Positions 17,271 through 26,654 of a stretch of 64,000 nucleotides of DNA are shown here, in pieces. A model generated the notes under the pieces. It did not search any database, was not told where the DNA came from, and saw only the letters and a list, made by a program, of their open reading frames with translations. The stretch spans positions 62,001-126,000 of the forward strand of contig NZ_MACH01000081.1 in assembly GCF_001884065.1 (NCBI RefSeq), written 5' to 3'. Source of the stretch: Bacillus proteolyticus (lineage in GTDB: Bacteria; Bacillota; Bacilli; Bacillales; Bacillaceae_G). Positions within the stretch are counted from its first letter, which is position 1. Each line of letters opens with the position of its first letter. A program made the position numbers and the translations under genes.

Positions 17271-17612
17271 ATGAAACCAACTATTAAAAACTATGTATTT
17301 TTACATGTGGCCTTCTTGATATATTCTATCATTATGGTTTACATGAAATGGGCAGCTCAATTCCCTATTGCATCAATTTCATTTTTTATTGCTTACTTTG
17401 GACTTGTTGTACTTTTATTCGGATATGCAATTCTATGGCAACAAGTCATTAAGAATTTTGAAATTTCTAAAGCATATTCACACCGCGGAATTATAATACT
17501 GTGGTCTATGCTATGGTCAGTATTCCTATTCGGAGATAAGATACATTGGAATCACATACTTGGTGCAGCTATTATTATCGTCGGGATTGTGGTGGTGACA
17601 AAAGATGAATAG
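17271..17612 (+). CDS. SMR/EamA-like small transporter subunit 1
   Basis: The 113-residue protein has four predicted membrane helices, like small multidrug resistance (SMR) or ArnE/ArnF-type subunits. I choose ATG 17271 (MKPTIKNYVF) behind AGAGAGTG. The frame stays open upstream, but that part is not membrane-like and has no ribosome site. It lacks the membrane-embedded glutamate of helix 1 that binds drug and proton in EmrE. Its stop overlaps the next gene by 8 nt, so the two products probably pair as a heterodimer. The substrate is unknown. Confidence 0.75.
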   Translation: MKPTIKNYVFLHVAFLIYSIIMVYMKWAAQFPIASISFFIAYFGLVVLLFGYAILWQQVIKNFEISKAYSHRGIIILWSMLWSVFLFGDKIHWNHILGAAIIIVGIVVVTKDE

Positions 17613-17943
17613 TTATATGTTATTATTTATTTTCGGGATAATTTTAGCCAATTACTCACAAATATTATTAAAAAAGGCTACTTTACAACAATACGATTCT
17701 AGAATAAAAGAATATGTGAATCCTTATGTTATCATCGGCTACTTTTTATTTGTAATTAACGCCGGATTGAATGTGATCGCTCTAAAAGGCTTGGCATTAA
17801 AGCAAGCATCTGCATTAGAATCATTAAGTTATATCATTATATTAATTTTCGGTTGGTACTTCCTAGGGGAGAAAATAACGAAACGAAAAGTCATTGGCAA
17901 TATTATTATTGTCATTGGTGTAATCGTCTATTGTATACAATAG
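17605..17943 (+). CDS. SMR/EamA-like small transporter subunit 2
   Basis: The 112-residue, four-helix protein aligns well with the start of EmrE (GIILANYSQILLKKA against GAILAEVIGTTLMKFS), with the essential Glu14 replaced by Asn. This argues against proton-drug antiport. It favours a lipid-linked or polyamine-like substrate, as for ArnE/ArnF-type flippases. It is translationally coupled to subunit 1 and ends in a strong bidirectional terminator. Confidence 0.75.
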   Translation: MNSYMLLFIFGIILANYSQILLKKATLQQYDSRIKEYVNPYVIIGYFLFVINAGLNVIALKGLALKQASALESLSYIIILIFGWYFLGEKITKRKVIGNIIIVIGVIVYCIQ

Positions 17944-17980
17944 CAAAAGGATCCGTTTATGATAAACGGATCCTTTTGCT
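17942..17980. terminator. Bidirectional terminator, SMR pair / lipoprotein
   Basis: A 17-bp perfect stem (AGCAAAAGGATCCGTTT and its complement, loop of 5) overlaps the stop codons of both convergent genes. Confidence 0.9.
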
Positions 17981-18428
17981 ATTGCCCTAAGTTTTGAACC
18001 TTATCTTTCAAATCACGAACTTGTTCTATCGTCTGCATAAGCTCGGAGTCTTTAAACTGCTCTACATTCATTTTTCCTTCCTCTATCTTTTGCATAGATG
18101 TATCAATTAATGTATTTAACTTTTCATTATATCCGACGATTTGCTGGTGAAGATCCTTCGCTACATCCGGTGGTGTTAATTCATTAAAAGCTGGTATATC
18201 TTGTTTAATTTCAGTAAGTTTCGTTTCTAGTTCTTTTCGAGCTTCTCCATCATTAACAGCCTTTTCAGCTAATGCTGGTGCTTCATTTGCAAATGCACTT
18301 ATTTCATTTACATAGTCTGTCGCTTTTTGAGCATAATCTATAGAGTTCTTCCCTCCCTCTACTAGCGAACATCCCATCAACCCAATTGAAACTACAATTG
18401 AAAGTAGCATTGTTTTTGTAAACTTCAT
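17979..18428 (-). CDS. Putative lipoprotein, DUF6376-like
   Basis: The 149-residue protein has a lipoprotein signal with lipobox LMGC and lipidated Cys20. The mature part is highly helical and charged, consistent with a coiled coil on the outer face of the membrane. It recalls the DUF6376 lipoproteins of Bacillus, but I am not certain of the family. GGAGG precedes the ATG. It is monocistronic. Confidence 0.75.
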   Translation of the reverse strand: MKFTKTMLLSIVVSIGLMGCSLVEGGKNSIDYAQKATDYVNEISAFANEAPALAEKAVNDGEARKELETKLTEIKQDIPAFNELTPPDVAKDLHQQIVGYNEKLNTLIDTSMQKIEEGKMNVEQFKDSELMQTIEQVRDLKDKVQNLGQ

Positions 18429-18510
18429 TTTGACCTCCTAAATAATTATCATACTTTTATTCATTTATAAACACTTTATTTTCTTCTTATACACCTTATC
18501 GCATCATATC

Positions 18511-18594
18511 TTATTTTTTAATCTTTCTCTTATACATTCTAGAAAAATCATTATTATCCTGTTCAACATGTACTTCGAACAATTTATCATACAT
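18511..18594 (-). CDS. Possible 27-residue ORF
   Basis: ATG 18592-18594 lies 10 nt after GAGGTG. The product is charged (MYDKLFEVHVEQDNNDF at the start, basic KRKIKK tail). Support is the ribosome site and protein-like composition only; it may be chance. The remaining 18429-18706 holds only the hairpin described next. Confidence 0.25.
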   Translation of the reverse strand: MYDKLFEVHVEQDNNDFSRMYKRKIKK

Positions 18595-18633
18595 TTTTTC
18601 ATTTTCACCTCGAAACTATCTTCATTTAAATAT

Positions 18634-18669
18634 AAAAACAGACATACTTATTTTAAGTACATCTGTTTT
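18634..18669 (-). terminator. Terminator of the 73-residue ORF
   Basis: AAAACAGA-TGTACTTA pairs with TAAGTATG-TCTGTTTT and is followed by TATATTT on the minus strand. Confidence 0.7.
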
Positions 18670-18706
18670 CGAGGTACGTATAACTCTCACTAATTAAAGT
18701 TTCTCT

Positions 18707-18928
18707 TTATCCACTTACATGTCCTATGATCGTTACAATATCTATTTCTATATGTACACTAATAATATCTTCTATAATGTCCGTATATCCTTGGCCTAAA
18801 GGTGTTCCATAATGTAATATAATCCCCTTTTTTTCATAAACTGACTTCGGTACAGTAAAAATAAATTTCCTCATATTCCGTTCATCAGCAGGCTCCATAA
18901 TTAACACAATGCCATCCTCTTCAAACAT
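18707..18928 (-). CDS. Small hypothetical protein (73 residues)
   Basis: A GGAAGG site precedes ATG 18926-18928, and a terminator follows the stop. The protein is acidic and soluble-looking with beta-strand character (GIVLIMEPADERNMRKFIF, then DIVTIIGHVSG). It has no motif I recognise. The gene is isolated between the lipoprotein and cydC, so context gives no function. Confidence 0.65.
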   Translation of the reverse strand: MFEEDGIVLIMEPADERNMRKFIFTVPKSVYEKKGIILHYGTPLGQGYTDIIEDIISVHIEIDIVTIIGHVSG

Positions 18929-19070
18929 ATAATCACGCCTTCCAACATTCCTTTCACTATGGCTCAGTATTGCCTTGAAAGACTAGGTTTTAAACACCCT
19001 TTCTAACAATATATAACCATTCCATGTTCAACTAGCTTATACGCCCTATATGATTTGACCACAAATAAAA

Positions 19071-19106
19071 AAAACACAAACCTTGAACTGTCAAGAATTT
19101 GTGTTT
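19071..19106 (-). terminator. Terminator of the cydABCD operon
   Basis: A stem AACACAAA with an inner CTTGA/TCAAG pair is followed by eight T on the minus strand, directly after cydC. Confidence 0.85.
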
Positions 19107-19115
19107 TTCTTCCTT

Positions 19116-20843
19116 TTATAATTTCACTTTATCGAGCTCATATAGGCTACGATATTTCTCATTTTCTTTCAGTAACTGTTCATGGCTACCTTGCATAGCG
19201 ATTTGACCACTATCAAGGAAAATAACTTCATCTACATGTTCAATTCCTACAAGGTGATGTGTAATCCAGAGAACAGTCTTTTCTTCTGTTGCAGAAAACA
19301 TTGTTTCTATTAAGGCTAATTCCGTTTTAGGATCTAAACCGATAGTCGGTTCATCAAGTACAATAATTGGTGTTTCTTGCATAAGGGTTCTTGCAAATGC
19401 TACCCTTTGCCTTTCTCCGCCAGAAAACCTCTTTCCCATTTCATGCATTTTTGTTTGTAATCCATCAGGAAGAGATGCAATATGTGAAGCTAGCTGTGCT
19501 TTCTCTAAAGCTTTCCATATCTCTTCATCATTAGCCTCTGGTTTACCGATTCGCACATTATTTCCAATTGACGTATCGAACAAATGCGGTTTTTGATTTA
19601 ATACAGAAATATATTCGGATAAAAGATTCGTATGCGCTTGTTCACCATTCAATAAAACTTGGCCATTTACCGGACTTAACGCCCCTGTTAACAATTTTAG
19701 TAAAGTAGATTTCCCTGTCCCACTTCTACCTAAAATAGCAATTTTCTTTCCTGCTTTTATTTGTAACGATATGTCTTTTAATACAGTCTCGTTACTATCT
19801 GGGTAACTATACGATATATGATTCAGTTCAATATCTACATGTTTTGGTGCAACGTAATCTTTATCTCCATGCAAATCCATTTCATCATGTAAAACACTAT
19901 CACTTTCTACACCATTAAGACGATGAGCAGATTCTACATACAATGGGATTCGATCGATGGCATCTGAAATAGGAATAAGCGCATTCGTTACCGATAAAGT
20001 CATTAATACGAAGGCCGCGATAACTGTAGGAGCAATTTGTTCCCTTGCCGCTTCATTCCCAGTCCATATAATCATTGAAATAACTACAATACCTACTACT
20101 AAATGAATGAGACTGTCTCGAATATGATACCAGCGTTTCACTCTCTTCTCTGTTTTTAACAATTGATCATTTTGCTCTACATACGCATTAATAAATTCAT
20201 TTTTTCTACCACTCGCCTGCCAATCAGATAACCCAAATACTGCATCTGTCAATTGTTGATACAAACGATTTCTTCCTTGCTTCAAAGCGATATGATTTTG
20301 TTTCATTAAAAGCAGTGATACAAAGGGAAGAAGAAAAACGATAATAGCTAACATACAGCCTGCAATGAGTGCGAATACTAAATCAAATGCACCGATAACA
20401 AGTACGAAGATGCTATATACAACTAGCGCTAATATACTAGGAAATATTGTTCGTAAATATAGATTCTGTAAATGTTCAATATCCTCAGACAATACACCTA
20501 GTACATCACCAGTTTGAAAGCGTGAGCGGAAGAATAACGCCTGTGGTTCTACAATTCTATATAGTTTCGTTCTCATTTTTTCTAATATACGTAGTACAAC
20601 ATCATGCCCAACTAAACGCTCTAAATAATGAAAGACCGCTTGCCCTATACTAAATGCACGCGTTGCAACAATAGGAACATATACAGCCATTACATTTTCT
20701 GGTCTGAGAGCAGATTTAGATATTAAATAACCTGAAATAAAAAGCAACATCGCACCCGAACTAACTCCAAGAAGTCCAAGGAAAATAGTCAAAGTCATTC
20801 TACCTTTATTTTGCTGTATATAAGGCTTAATCCAGTTACTCAT
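19116..20843 (-). CDS. cydC: Cysteine/glutathione ABC exporter subunit CydC
   Basis: The 575-residue permease-ATPase fusion pairs with CydD to export thiols needed for cytochrome bd maturation. Six N-terminal membrane helices are followed by an ATPase with Walker A GRSGTGKST, signature FSGGERQR and Walker B IIVLDEPTIGLD. It is the last gene of cydABCD, and its start overlaps the cydD stop by 4 nt (ATGA). Confidence 0.92.
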   Translation of the reverse strand: MSNWIKPYIQQNKGRMTLTIFLGLLGVSSGAMLLFISGYLISKSALRPENVMAVYVPIVATRAFSIGQAVFHYLERLVGHDVVLRILEKMRTKLYRIVEPQALFFRSRFQTGDVLGVLSEDIEHLQNLYLRTIFPSILALVVYSIFVLVIGAFDLVFALIAGCMLAIIVFLLPFVSLLLMKQNHIALKQGRNRLYQQLTDAVFGLSDWQASGRKNEFINAYVEQNDQLLKTEKRVKRWYHIRDSLIHLVVGIVVISMIIWTGNEAAREQIAPTVIAAFVLMTLSVTNALIPISDAIDRIPLYVESAHRLNGVESDSVLHDEMDLHGDKDYVAPKHVDIELNHISYSYPDSNETVLKDISLQIKAGKKIAILGRSGTGKSTLLKLLTGALSPVNGQVLLNGEQAHTNLLSEYISVLNQKPHLFDTSIGNNVRIGKPEANDEEIWKALEKAQLASHIASLPDGLQTKMHEMGKRFSGGERQRVAFARTLMQETPIIVLDEPTIGLDPKTELALIETMFSATEEKTVLWITHHLVGIEHVDEVIFLDSGQIAMQGSHEQLLKENEKYRSLYELDKVKL

Positions 20844-22561
20844 CGCTCTCCCCTCTCTTCGCTATGAAAATGTAATGTCTCATTCGTTAAAAGTTCTTCA
20901 TATGTTCCGCTTTCTATAATTTTCCCTTTATTTAAAATAAGAATATGATCCATTTGCTTCATCCAATGTAGACGATGTGTTGCAAGAAATACTAACTTTC
21001 CTTCAAACAGATGTAACATCGATTGCTTTATTTCAAATTCAGTTTCAATATCAAGATGTGCTGTAGGTTCATCTAATAAAATGATTGGCTTTTTACTTAA
21101 AAGTGCACGTGCCATAGCGACACGTTGTTCTTGTCCGCCGCTAAGCATACGCCCACCTTCTCCAATTATTTCATACATCCCATTGGGTAATGATGCAACG
21201 AGCGAACGAAGACCTACTTCATTAATAACTCTCTCAACTTCTTCATCAGTTGTATTTGTTTCATAGAAACAAATATTATCTTTTAATGAAAGCGGAAAAA
21301 TATATGGTTGCTGCGGAATATAAGCAATATTCTTTTGCCAATCTTCACGAGTAGATCCGTCAATTTCAACACCATTTACTAACATCTTCCCAGCCGAAGG
21401 AGATAAAAATCCTGCTAATACATCGATTAACGTTGATTTCCCCGCCCCACTTTCACCAATAACGCCTATAGCACCGTTACCTTGCCAAGTAAAATCGATT
21501 CCCTCCAACATAGCCTTTTCAGATTCATCATTATTTACTTTTACATCTTTTAATTTCAAGCTACTAGAGGAGTTCCATACTATATCTACATTTGAATCTT
21601 TCATTTCTATTCCTTTTTGCTTCTGTAAAATCTCTTCTATTTGCTCGATCGCAAGTTGTCCATCTAATGTAGCATGATAATTCGCTCCAACTTGCTTAAT
21701 CGGCAGAAAATATTCCGGCGCTAAAATTAAAATTGTAAGAGCTGGTAACAGTATAATCGTCCCATCTATTAACCGTATTCCTAACCCGACTGCTACAAAT
21801 GCAATTGATAAACTCGTAAAGAAATCTAATGCAAAAGAAGAAAGAAAAGCAACTCGCAAAGTACGCATCGTTGCTTTTCTATATCGTTTACTTACTTTTT
21901 CAATCTTTCCTTCGTGCTGTTTACTTTTCCCTAAATATTTTAATGTTTCTAACCCTTTTAATGTATCTACAAAATGATTAGAAAGTACACGATATGTTTC
22001 ATATTGGCTATCCGCCATTTTCTGCGCTGCTAATCCTAAAAGGATCATAAATATAATCACAATAGGAATCGTTACAACTAAAATGATTCCTGACTTAATG
22101 TCCAGTGTAAAAACATATAGAACAATTAGTCCTGGTACGATACTACTTCTAATCATTTTAGGAATTGTCAATTCAATATATGTTTTGAATTTCTCTATAC
22201 CTTCAATCGATAAAGTAACCAAATGACCAGTTCCATTCGTTTGGACAAATCTCGGCCCTAATGTAAAATACGCTTCTATTAGTTGTTTACGTAATGCCAT
22301 TCCTGTTTTTTCAGCGAAACGCTCAACCAATATTTGCGATGTTCGCACCAACATTTGGCGTACTGCAAAAGTAATCCCAAAATACACAGTTTCATTTAGC
22401 ACAGCTTGCACTGTTTCTCCATGAAATAAAAATGTGATTGCTCGTGCTAAAAACACTGTCTGTGCAATAATACTACACGCCTCTAAAATGCTAATAAAGG
22501 TTAAAGTTACATATAAAACTCGGCTACCAGGATACGACGGAAGTCCTCTTTTTCTTTTCAT
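20840..22561 (-). CDS. cydD: Cysteine/glutathione ABC exporter subunit CydD
   Basis: The 573-residue partner of CydC has six membrane helices. Its ATPase shows Walker A GESGAGKST, signature LSGGQEQR and Walker B IILLDEPTAHLD. It starts at ATG 22559-22561, overlapping the cydB stop by one base (TAATG), so translation of all four cyd genes is chained. The product is required for assembly of cytochrome bd oxidase. Confidence 0.92.
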   Translation of the reverse strand: MKRKRGLPSYPGSRVLYVTLTFISILEACSIIAQTVFLARAITFLFHGETVQAVLNETVYFGITFAVRQMLVRTSQILVERFAEKTGMALRKQLIEAYFTLGPRFVQTNGTGHLVTLSIEGIEKFKTYIELTIPKMIRSSIVPGLIVLYVFTLDIKSGIILVVTIPIVIIFMILLGLAAQKMADSQYETYRVLSNHFVDTLKGLETLKYLGKSKQHEGKIEKVSKRYRKATMRTLRVAFLSSFALDFFTSLSIAFVAVGLGIRLIDGTIILLPALTILILAPEYFLPIKQVGANYHATLDGQLAIEQIEEILQKQKGIEMKDSNVDIVWNSSSSLKLKDVKVNNDESEKAMLEGIDFTWQGNGAIGVIGESGAGKSTLIDVLAGFLSPSAGKMLVNGVEIDGSTREDWQKNIAYIPQQPYIFPLSLKDNICFYETNTTDEEVERVINEVGLRSLVASLPNGMYEIIGEGGRMLSGGQEQRVAMARALLSKKPIILLDEPTAHLDIETEFEIKQSMLHLFEGKLVFLATHRLHWMKQMDHILILNKGKIIESGTYEELLTNETLHFHSEERGER

Positions 22562-23577
22562 TAGTACTCCAAATCTTTGTCTGACTTAACAGGTTGTCTA
22601 AATACATAGAAACTCCATATTTGACTACCGATAACAAACGGTAAAATAGCAAGAGAAAAATAGCTCATCAGTTTTAATGCATAAGGTCCTGATGCCGCAT
22701 TATAAATTGTCAAATCATTCGCCGCTCCTAATGAGCTAATCATGACACGCGGGAACATACCGATAAACACACTTGCACTTAGCAAAATGATTGTTAAACT
22801 CGTCATAAAGAAAGCCCAACCATCTCTTCTTCTTTTATTTAATAAAGTAGAAACAAATAGCGCTACAAAAGCTCCAATCGGCACCATTAGCCACTCTGAA
22901 CCATGTGCTGTGAAAATATCTGTTTTCCATAACCCTACACCTGCAAAAATAAGAAGTGTTATTAATGCAAAAGGTGCAATCTTTGTTGCGGCAATACGTG
23001 CGCGTTCTCGTAATGTACCTGTTGTACGTATAGTAAGAAATTGCAAACCATGAACAATACATAGAAGAAGAAACATAACTCCTCCAAGTAACGCAAATGG
23101 GTGAAGTAATTTCACGAATCCGCCTACCATATTTTTACTTTCATCAATTGGTACACCTACCATGAAGTTTGCAATTGCAACTCCCCAAAGTATAGGAGGG
23201 AGCATACTTCCAAGAAACATGCCCCAATCCCAGAAACTTTTCCACTTATGATTTTCTATTTTCGCACGGAACTTAAAGGAAACGCCTCTTATAATTAAAG
23301 CAAGAAGCATAAACACAAACGGAATATAGAACCCACTAAATAAAGTTGCATACCAGTGCGGAAATGCCGCAAACATAGCACCACCAGCACAAACAAGCCA
23401 TACTTCATTTGCGTGCCAAAACGGTCCAATTGTATTTAAATATATACGCTTTTCTAAATCGTTCTTTCCTAAAAACCTTGAAACTATTCCTACACCAAAA
23501 TCGAAACCTTCAAGTACAAAGAATCCAACGAATAAAGTTGAAATAATTAGAAACCATAACTCATTAAGAGATAACAT
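22561..23577 (-). CDS. cydB: Cytochrome bd ubiquinol oxidase subunit II
   Basis: The 338-residue membrane subunit stabilises the haem centres of cytochrome bd. Characteristic stretches are LEGFDFGVG near residue 22 and GPFWHANEVWLVCAGGAMFAAFP. I choose ATG 23575-23577, which follows AAGGAGG; the frame extends a further 21 codons into cydA, but those are basic and non-membrane. The gene overlaps cydA by 14 nt. Operon position and membrane pattern leave little doubt. Confidence 0.94.
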   Translation of the reverse strand: MLSLNELWFLIISTLFVGFFVLEGFDFGVGIVSRFLGKNDLEKRIYLNTIGPFWHANEVWLVCAGGAMFAAFPHWYATLFSGFYIPFVFMLLALIIRGVSFKFRAKIENHKWKSFWDWGMFLGSMLPPILWGVAIANFMVGVPIDESKNMVGGFVKLLHPFALLGGVMFLLLCIVHGLQFLTIRTTGTLRERARIAATKIAPFALITLLIFAGVGLWKTDIFTAHGSEWLMVPIGAFVALFVSTLLNKRRRDGWAFFMTSLTIILLSASVFIGMFPRVMISSLGAANDLTIYNAASGPYALKLMSYFSLAILPFVIGSQIWSFYVFRQPVKSDKDLEY

Positions 23578-24967
23578 ACTCTTCCTCCTTATCAAATGGA
23601 TCATGGCTTTGATAATCCTTTTTCGCTTTCTTATTCGCATGACCTTTAATGATACGAACGAATAAGTAAATAGAAATTCCTCCGATAATTAAATATAGTG
23701 ATGTGAATGAAATAAGAGAGAATAATACTTCTCCAAAAGTAACGTTTGGAGATACAGCATCTTCTGTTTTCATAACACCGAAGACAACCCACGGCTGACG
23801 TCCCATTTCGGTCATAACCCATCCTACTGTATTACCGATAAACGGTAGTGCAATTGCATATACCATTATTTTTAAATACCAAGGTTTTTCAGTTAAGCGA
23901 TCTTTTCTTGATAAGAACCAGCCGTACGCTCCTAGAAGAAGCATAAATGTTCCACTCATTACCATCGCTCTAAAACTCCAGAACATAGTATGTACTGGCG
24001 GAATATAATCTCCAGGTCCATATTTTTCTTCATATTGTTTTTGAATTTGATTCATCCCTTCTACTTGACCACTAAATTTATCGTATGACAATAGACTTAG
24101 CATGTAAGGAATTTGAATTTCAAACGAATTTTCTTTCTTCTCTGTATCAATTTTCGCAAATACTGTAAATGGCGCTGGGTCCTCACTCGTATTCCATAAC
24201 GCTTCAGCTGCGGCCATTTTCATCGGATGTGTCTTAATTAAATTTTGCGCTTGTGCATGACCGAAAAATAATACCAATGCTGTTGAAATTGTTCCAACAA
24301 CGATAGAAACTCGGAAAGACTTCTTAAACACTTCCGTCTCTTGTTGTTTTGCAATTTTCCATGCACTGACACCAGCAATAAAGAATGCGCCTGTTGCAAG
24401 TGCCGCTGTAATTGTATGCGGGAATTGCACCCATAATTGTGGATTTTGAATAATCGCCAAGAAATCATTCATTTGTGCACGCCCATCTGCTGCCATTTCA
24501 TATCCTACTGGAGCTTGCATAAATGCATTTGCAGTTAAAATCCAAAATGCTGATAACATTGTTCCTATTGAGAGGAGCCAAATACATAAAAGGTGAACTC
24601 GCTTCGGAAGTTTATCCTCACCGAATACCCATAAACCTAGGAATGTAGACTCAATGAAAAATGCTAATAAACCTTCAATTGCCAGTGACGGTCCGAAAAC
24701 ATCACCAACAAAACGTGAATATGTTGACCAGTTCATACCAAACTGAAATTCTTGTAAAATACCTGTTACAACACCTACTGCAAAGTTAACAAGGAATATT
24801 TGTGTCCAAAACTTTGTCATCTTCTTATAAACTTCTTGTCCCTTTACCACATACAACGTTTGCATTAACGCAATGATAAAAGCTAAACCAATAGATAGCG
24901 GAACGAAAAAGTAATGAAAAATCGTTGTAGATGCAAATTGTATTCGTGCCAATTCGAGCGTTTCCAT
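23564..24967 (-). CDS. cydA: Cytochrome bd ubiquinol oxidase subunit I
   Basis: The 467-residue subunit holds haems b558, b595 and d and the quinol site for high-affinity oxygen reduction. His19 (TIFHYFFVPLSIG) is a typical haem ligand. The quinol loop is short, as in Bacillus, and GRQPWVVFGVMKTEDAVS is a conserved family stretch. It is the first gene of cydABCD, with a 577-bp non-coding region upstream before the next terminator. Low-oxygen control is expected from relatives, but no clear Rex or Fnr site was found. Confidence 0.95.
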   Translation of the reverse strand: METLELARIQFASTTIFHYFFVPLSIGLAFIIALMQTLYVVKGQEVYKKMTKFWTQIFLVNFAVGVVTGILQEFQFGMNWSTYSRFVGDVFGPSLAIEGLLAFFIESTFLGLWVFGEDKLPKRVHLLCIWLLSIGTMLSAFWILTANAFMQAPVGYEMAADGRAQMNDFLAIIQNPQLWVQFPHTITAALATGAFFIAGVSAWKIAKQQETEVFKKSFRVSIVVGTISTALVLFFGHAQAQNLIKTHPMKMAAAEALWNTSEDPAPFTVFAKIDTEKKENSFEIQIPYMLSLLSYDKFSGQVEGMNQIQKQYEEKYGPGDYIPPVHTMFWSFRAMVMSGTFMLLLGAYGWFLSRKDRLTEKPWYLKIMVYAIALPFIGNTVGWVMTEMGRQPWVVFGVMKTEDAVSPNVTFGEVLFSLISFTSLYLIIGGISIYLFVRIIKGHANKKAKKDYQSHDPFDKEEEYVIS

Positions 24968-25544
24968 GCTAAATTCACTTCCTTCATAATTTTTTATATC
25001 GTAATATTGATTGAATTCACTTCATAACGAACAATTCAATCATTTGGAAATACAAAAAGATAAATTCGTTTATGTACTTTCTGAAAATATAGATTGTCAG
25101 TTTTTTAGATAATTACAAAAGAACTTTCTTCATACGATTTACCTTTTCACTATTTCAGTAGTGTTTTATTCGTTAATCGAATTGTATAATATACTTACAT
25201 AATAAATTCAGGTGATTTTTGACGTATTATTGACAGGATTTTGTCTGAAATATGTCTTTTGTAATTTTTTCGAATTAGATTTCTCACATTTAAAAAACGT
25301 GTTTTTCAAACATACAACATACTCTTATATCAATAATATTACGTTTTTCTCTTCATACGCTTGACTTTCCTCTTAAAAAATGTCCTCAAATCAAACCTGG
25401 AAATACGCTACATTTTTGTCAAGAGAAAAATGTATTTCTAAAATTCAAATTAAGAATATTGTTATTCACAAATAGAAAAATCCTTTCCTTTTTTAGACTA
25501 AAAATTCATTTTTTCGTCATTTTTTCAAACTGAATTAACATAAA
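24968..25544. promoter_or_regulatory. Long non-coding region upstream of cydA
   Basis: This AT-rich 577-bp stretch holds no supported gene on either strand. It contains one perfect inverted repeat (ACATTTTT-N8-AAAAATGT at 25410-25433) and a Rex-like half-site TTGTGAAT on the minus strand near 25458-25470. It presumably holds the cyd promoter and a long leader; no confident -35/-10 pair was assigned. Confidence 0.4.
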
Positions 25545-25578
25545 AAATACCGAGAGTCAGCTAGACTCCCGGTATTTT
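25545..25578 (-). terminator. Terminator of the MarR/dioxygenase/LLM unit
   Basis: A stem AAAATACCGAGAGTC with loop AGCTA pairs with GACTCCCGGTATTTT and is followed by a T-run on the minus strand. Confidence 0.85.
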
Positions 25579-25582
25579 TCAA

Positions 25583-26638
25583 TTATTTTGCTATGTGCTT
25601 TCTAACAGCCGGCATAATTTCAGTTGCAATTAATTCGATGTTTTTTTCAATCTTATCAAATGGTACACCGCCAAAATCAATCTGCGCCATAAAACGTTGT
25701 TGCCCAAATAACTCATGTTGATACAGCATTTTTTCAATAATTTGTTGCGGGCTACCAATCATTAACGCGTCACGATAATCTACTGCATTAGTAAATTGTT
25801 GTTTTGGATACCCACCACCACGTAGTGCAAGCATACCAGCATGAATATGGGGATAATATTCACTAAGTGCATCTTGTGAATTTTCTGCTGTATAAAATAA
25901 ACTTGTTGTTGCAATTGGTAATGTTGCTGGATCAAAGCCACTTTGCTGAGCAGCTTCACGATATGCATCCACCGAAACTTTAAAATTAATAGCTGGGCCA
26001 CCAAGTGTCGTAAGCATCATTGGTACACCTGCGTGTCCCGCCTTAATTGCACTAGCAGGTGGCCCTCCAACAGCACGCCAAATTGGCATATTGTTATTTT
26101 TAGCTCTCGGTATAATTGTCGCATCTTCAAGCGGCGTTCTAAACTGCCCTTTCCATGTTACACTTTCTTCTTTATTTATTTTTAATAAAAGATCCATCTT
26201 CTCTTCAAATAGTTCTTCATAATAATTTACATCGTAACCCAGTAAACTATATCCCCCAATACGAGATCCACGACCAGCAACGATTTCCGCACGACCATTA
26301 GAAATTAAATCGATTGTAGCAAAATCCTCATATACACGAACCGGATCTGACGTACTTAATACTGTTGCAGAACTCGCGATTTTAATATTTTTCGTAGCTT
26401 GTGCAATAGCTCCTAAAATAACTGTATGAGCTTGCGTTGTAAAATGCGCTTGATGACTTTCACCGACAGCAAACACATCAAGTCCAGCTTCATCTGCTAA
26501 CTTAGCTGTTTCAATTAGTTCCTGAATTCTTTTTTCTGCACTTATTTTCGAACCATTATGCGGATTTAAAATGTGATCTCCAATTGAATATAATCCAAAT
26601 TCAATTCCTTTACTTACATCAATACGGTATTGTTCCAT
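25583..26638 (-). CDS. LLM-class flavin-dependent oxidoreductase
   Basis: The 351-residue luciferase-like monooxygenase uses reduced flavin to oxidise a small substrate. Family stretches are EFGLYSIGDH at the N-terminus, AGLDVFAVGESHQAHF, KIASSATVLSTSDPVRVYE and AEIVAGRGSRIGGYSLLGYD. I choose ATG 26636-26638, after GGGAGAGG. It follows the ring-cleaving dioxygenase by 16 nt, so the two are co-transcribed. A role in breaking down aromatics or electrophiles under the adjacent MarR regulator is inferred. Confidence 0.88.
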   Translation of the reverse strand: MEQYRIDVSKGIEFGLYSIGDHILNPHNGSKISAEKRIQELIETAKLADEAGLDVFAVGESHQAHFTTQAHTVILGAIAQATKNIKIASSATVLSTSDPVRVYEDFATIDLISNGRAEIVAGRGSRIGGYSLLGYDVNYYEELFEEKMDLLLKINKEESVTWKGQFRTPLEDATIIPRAKNNNMPIWRAVGGPPASAIKAGHAGVPMMLTTLGGPAINFKVSVDAYREAAQQSGFDPATLPIATTSLFYTAENSQDALSEYYPHIHAGMLALRGGGYPKQQFTNAVDYRDALMIGSPQQIIEKMLYQHELFGQQRFMAQIDFGGVPFDKIEKNIELIATEIMPAVRKHIAK

Positions 26639-26654
26639 AGTTGTCCTCTCCCTT

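Noticed and set aside
25450-25475. Rex-like site TTGTGAAT upstream of cydA
   Set aside because: Only one half-site is intact, the second half is poorly matched, and it is about 490 bp from the start codon.
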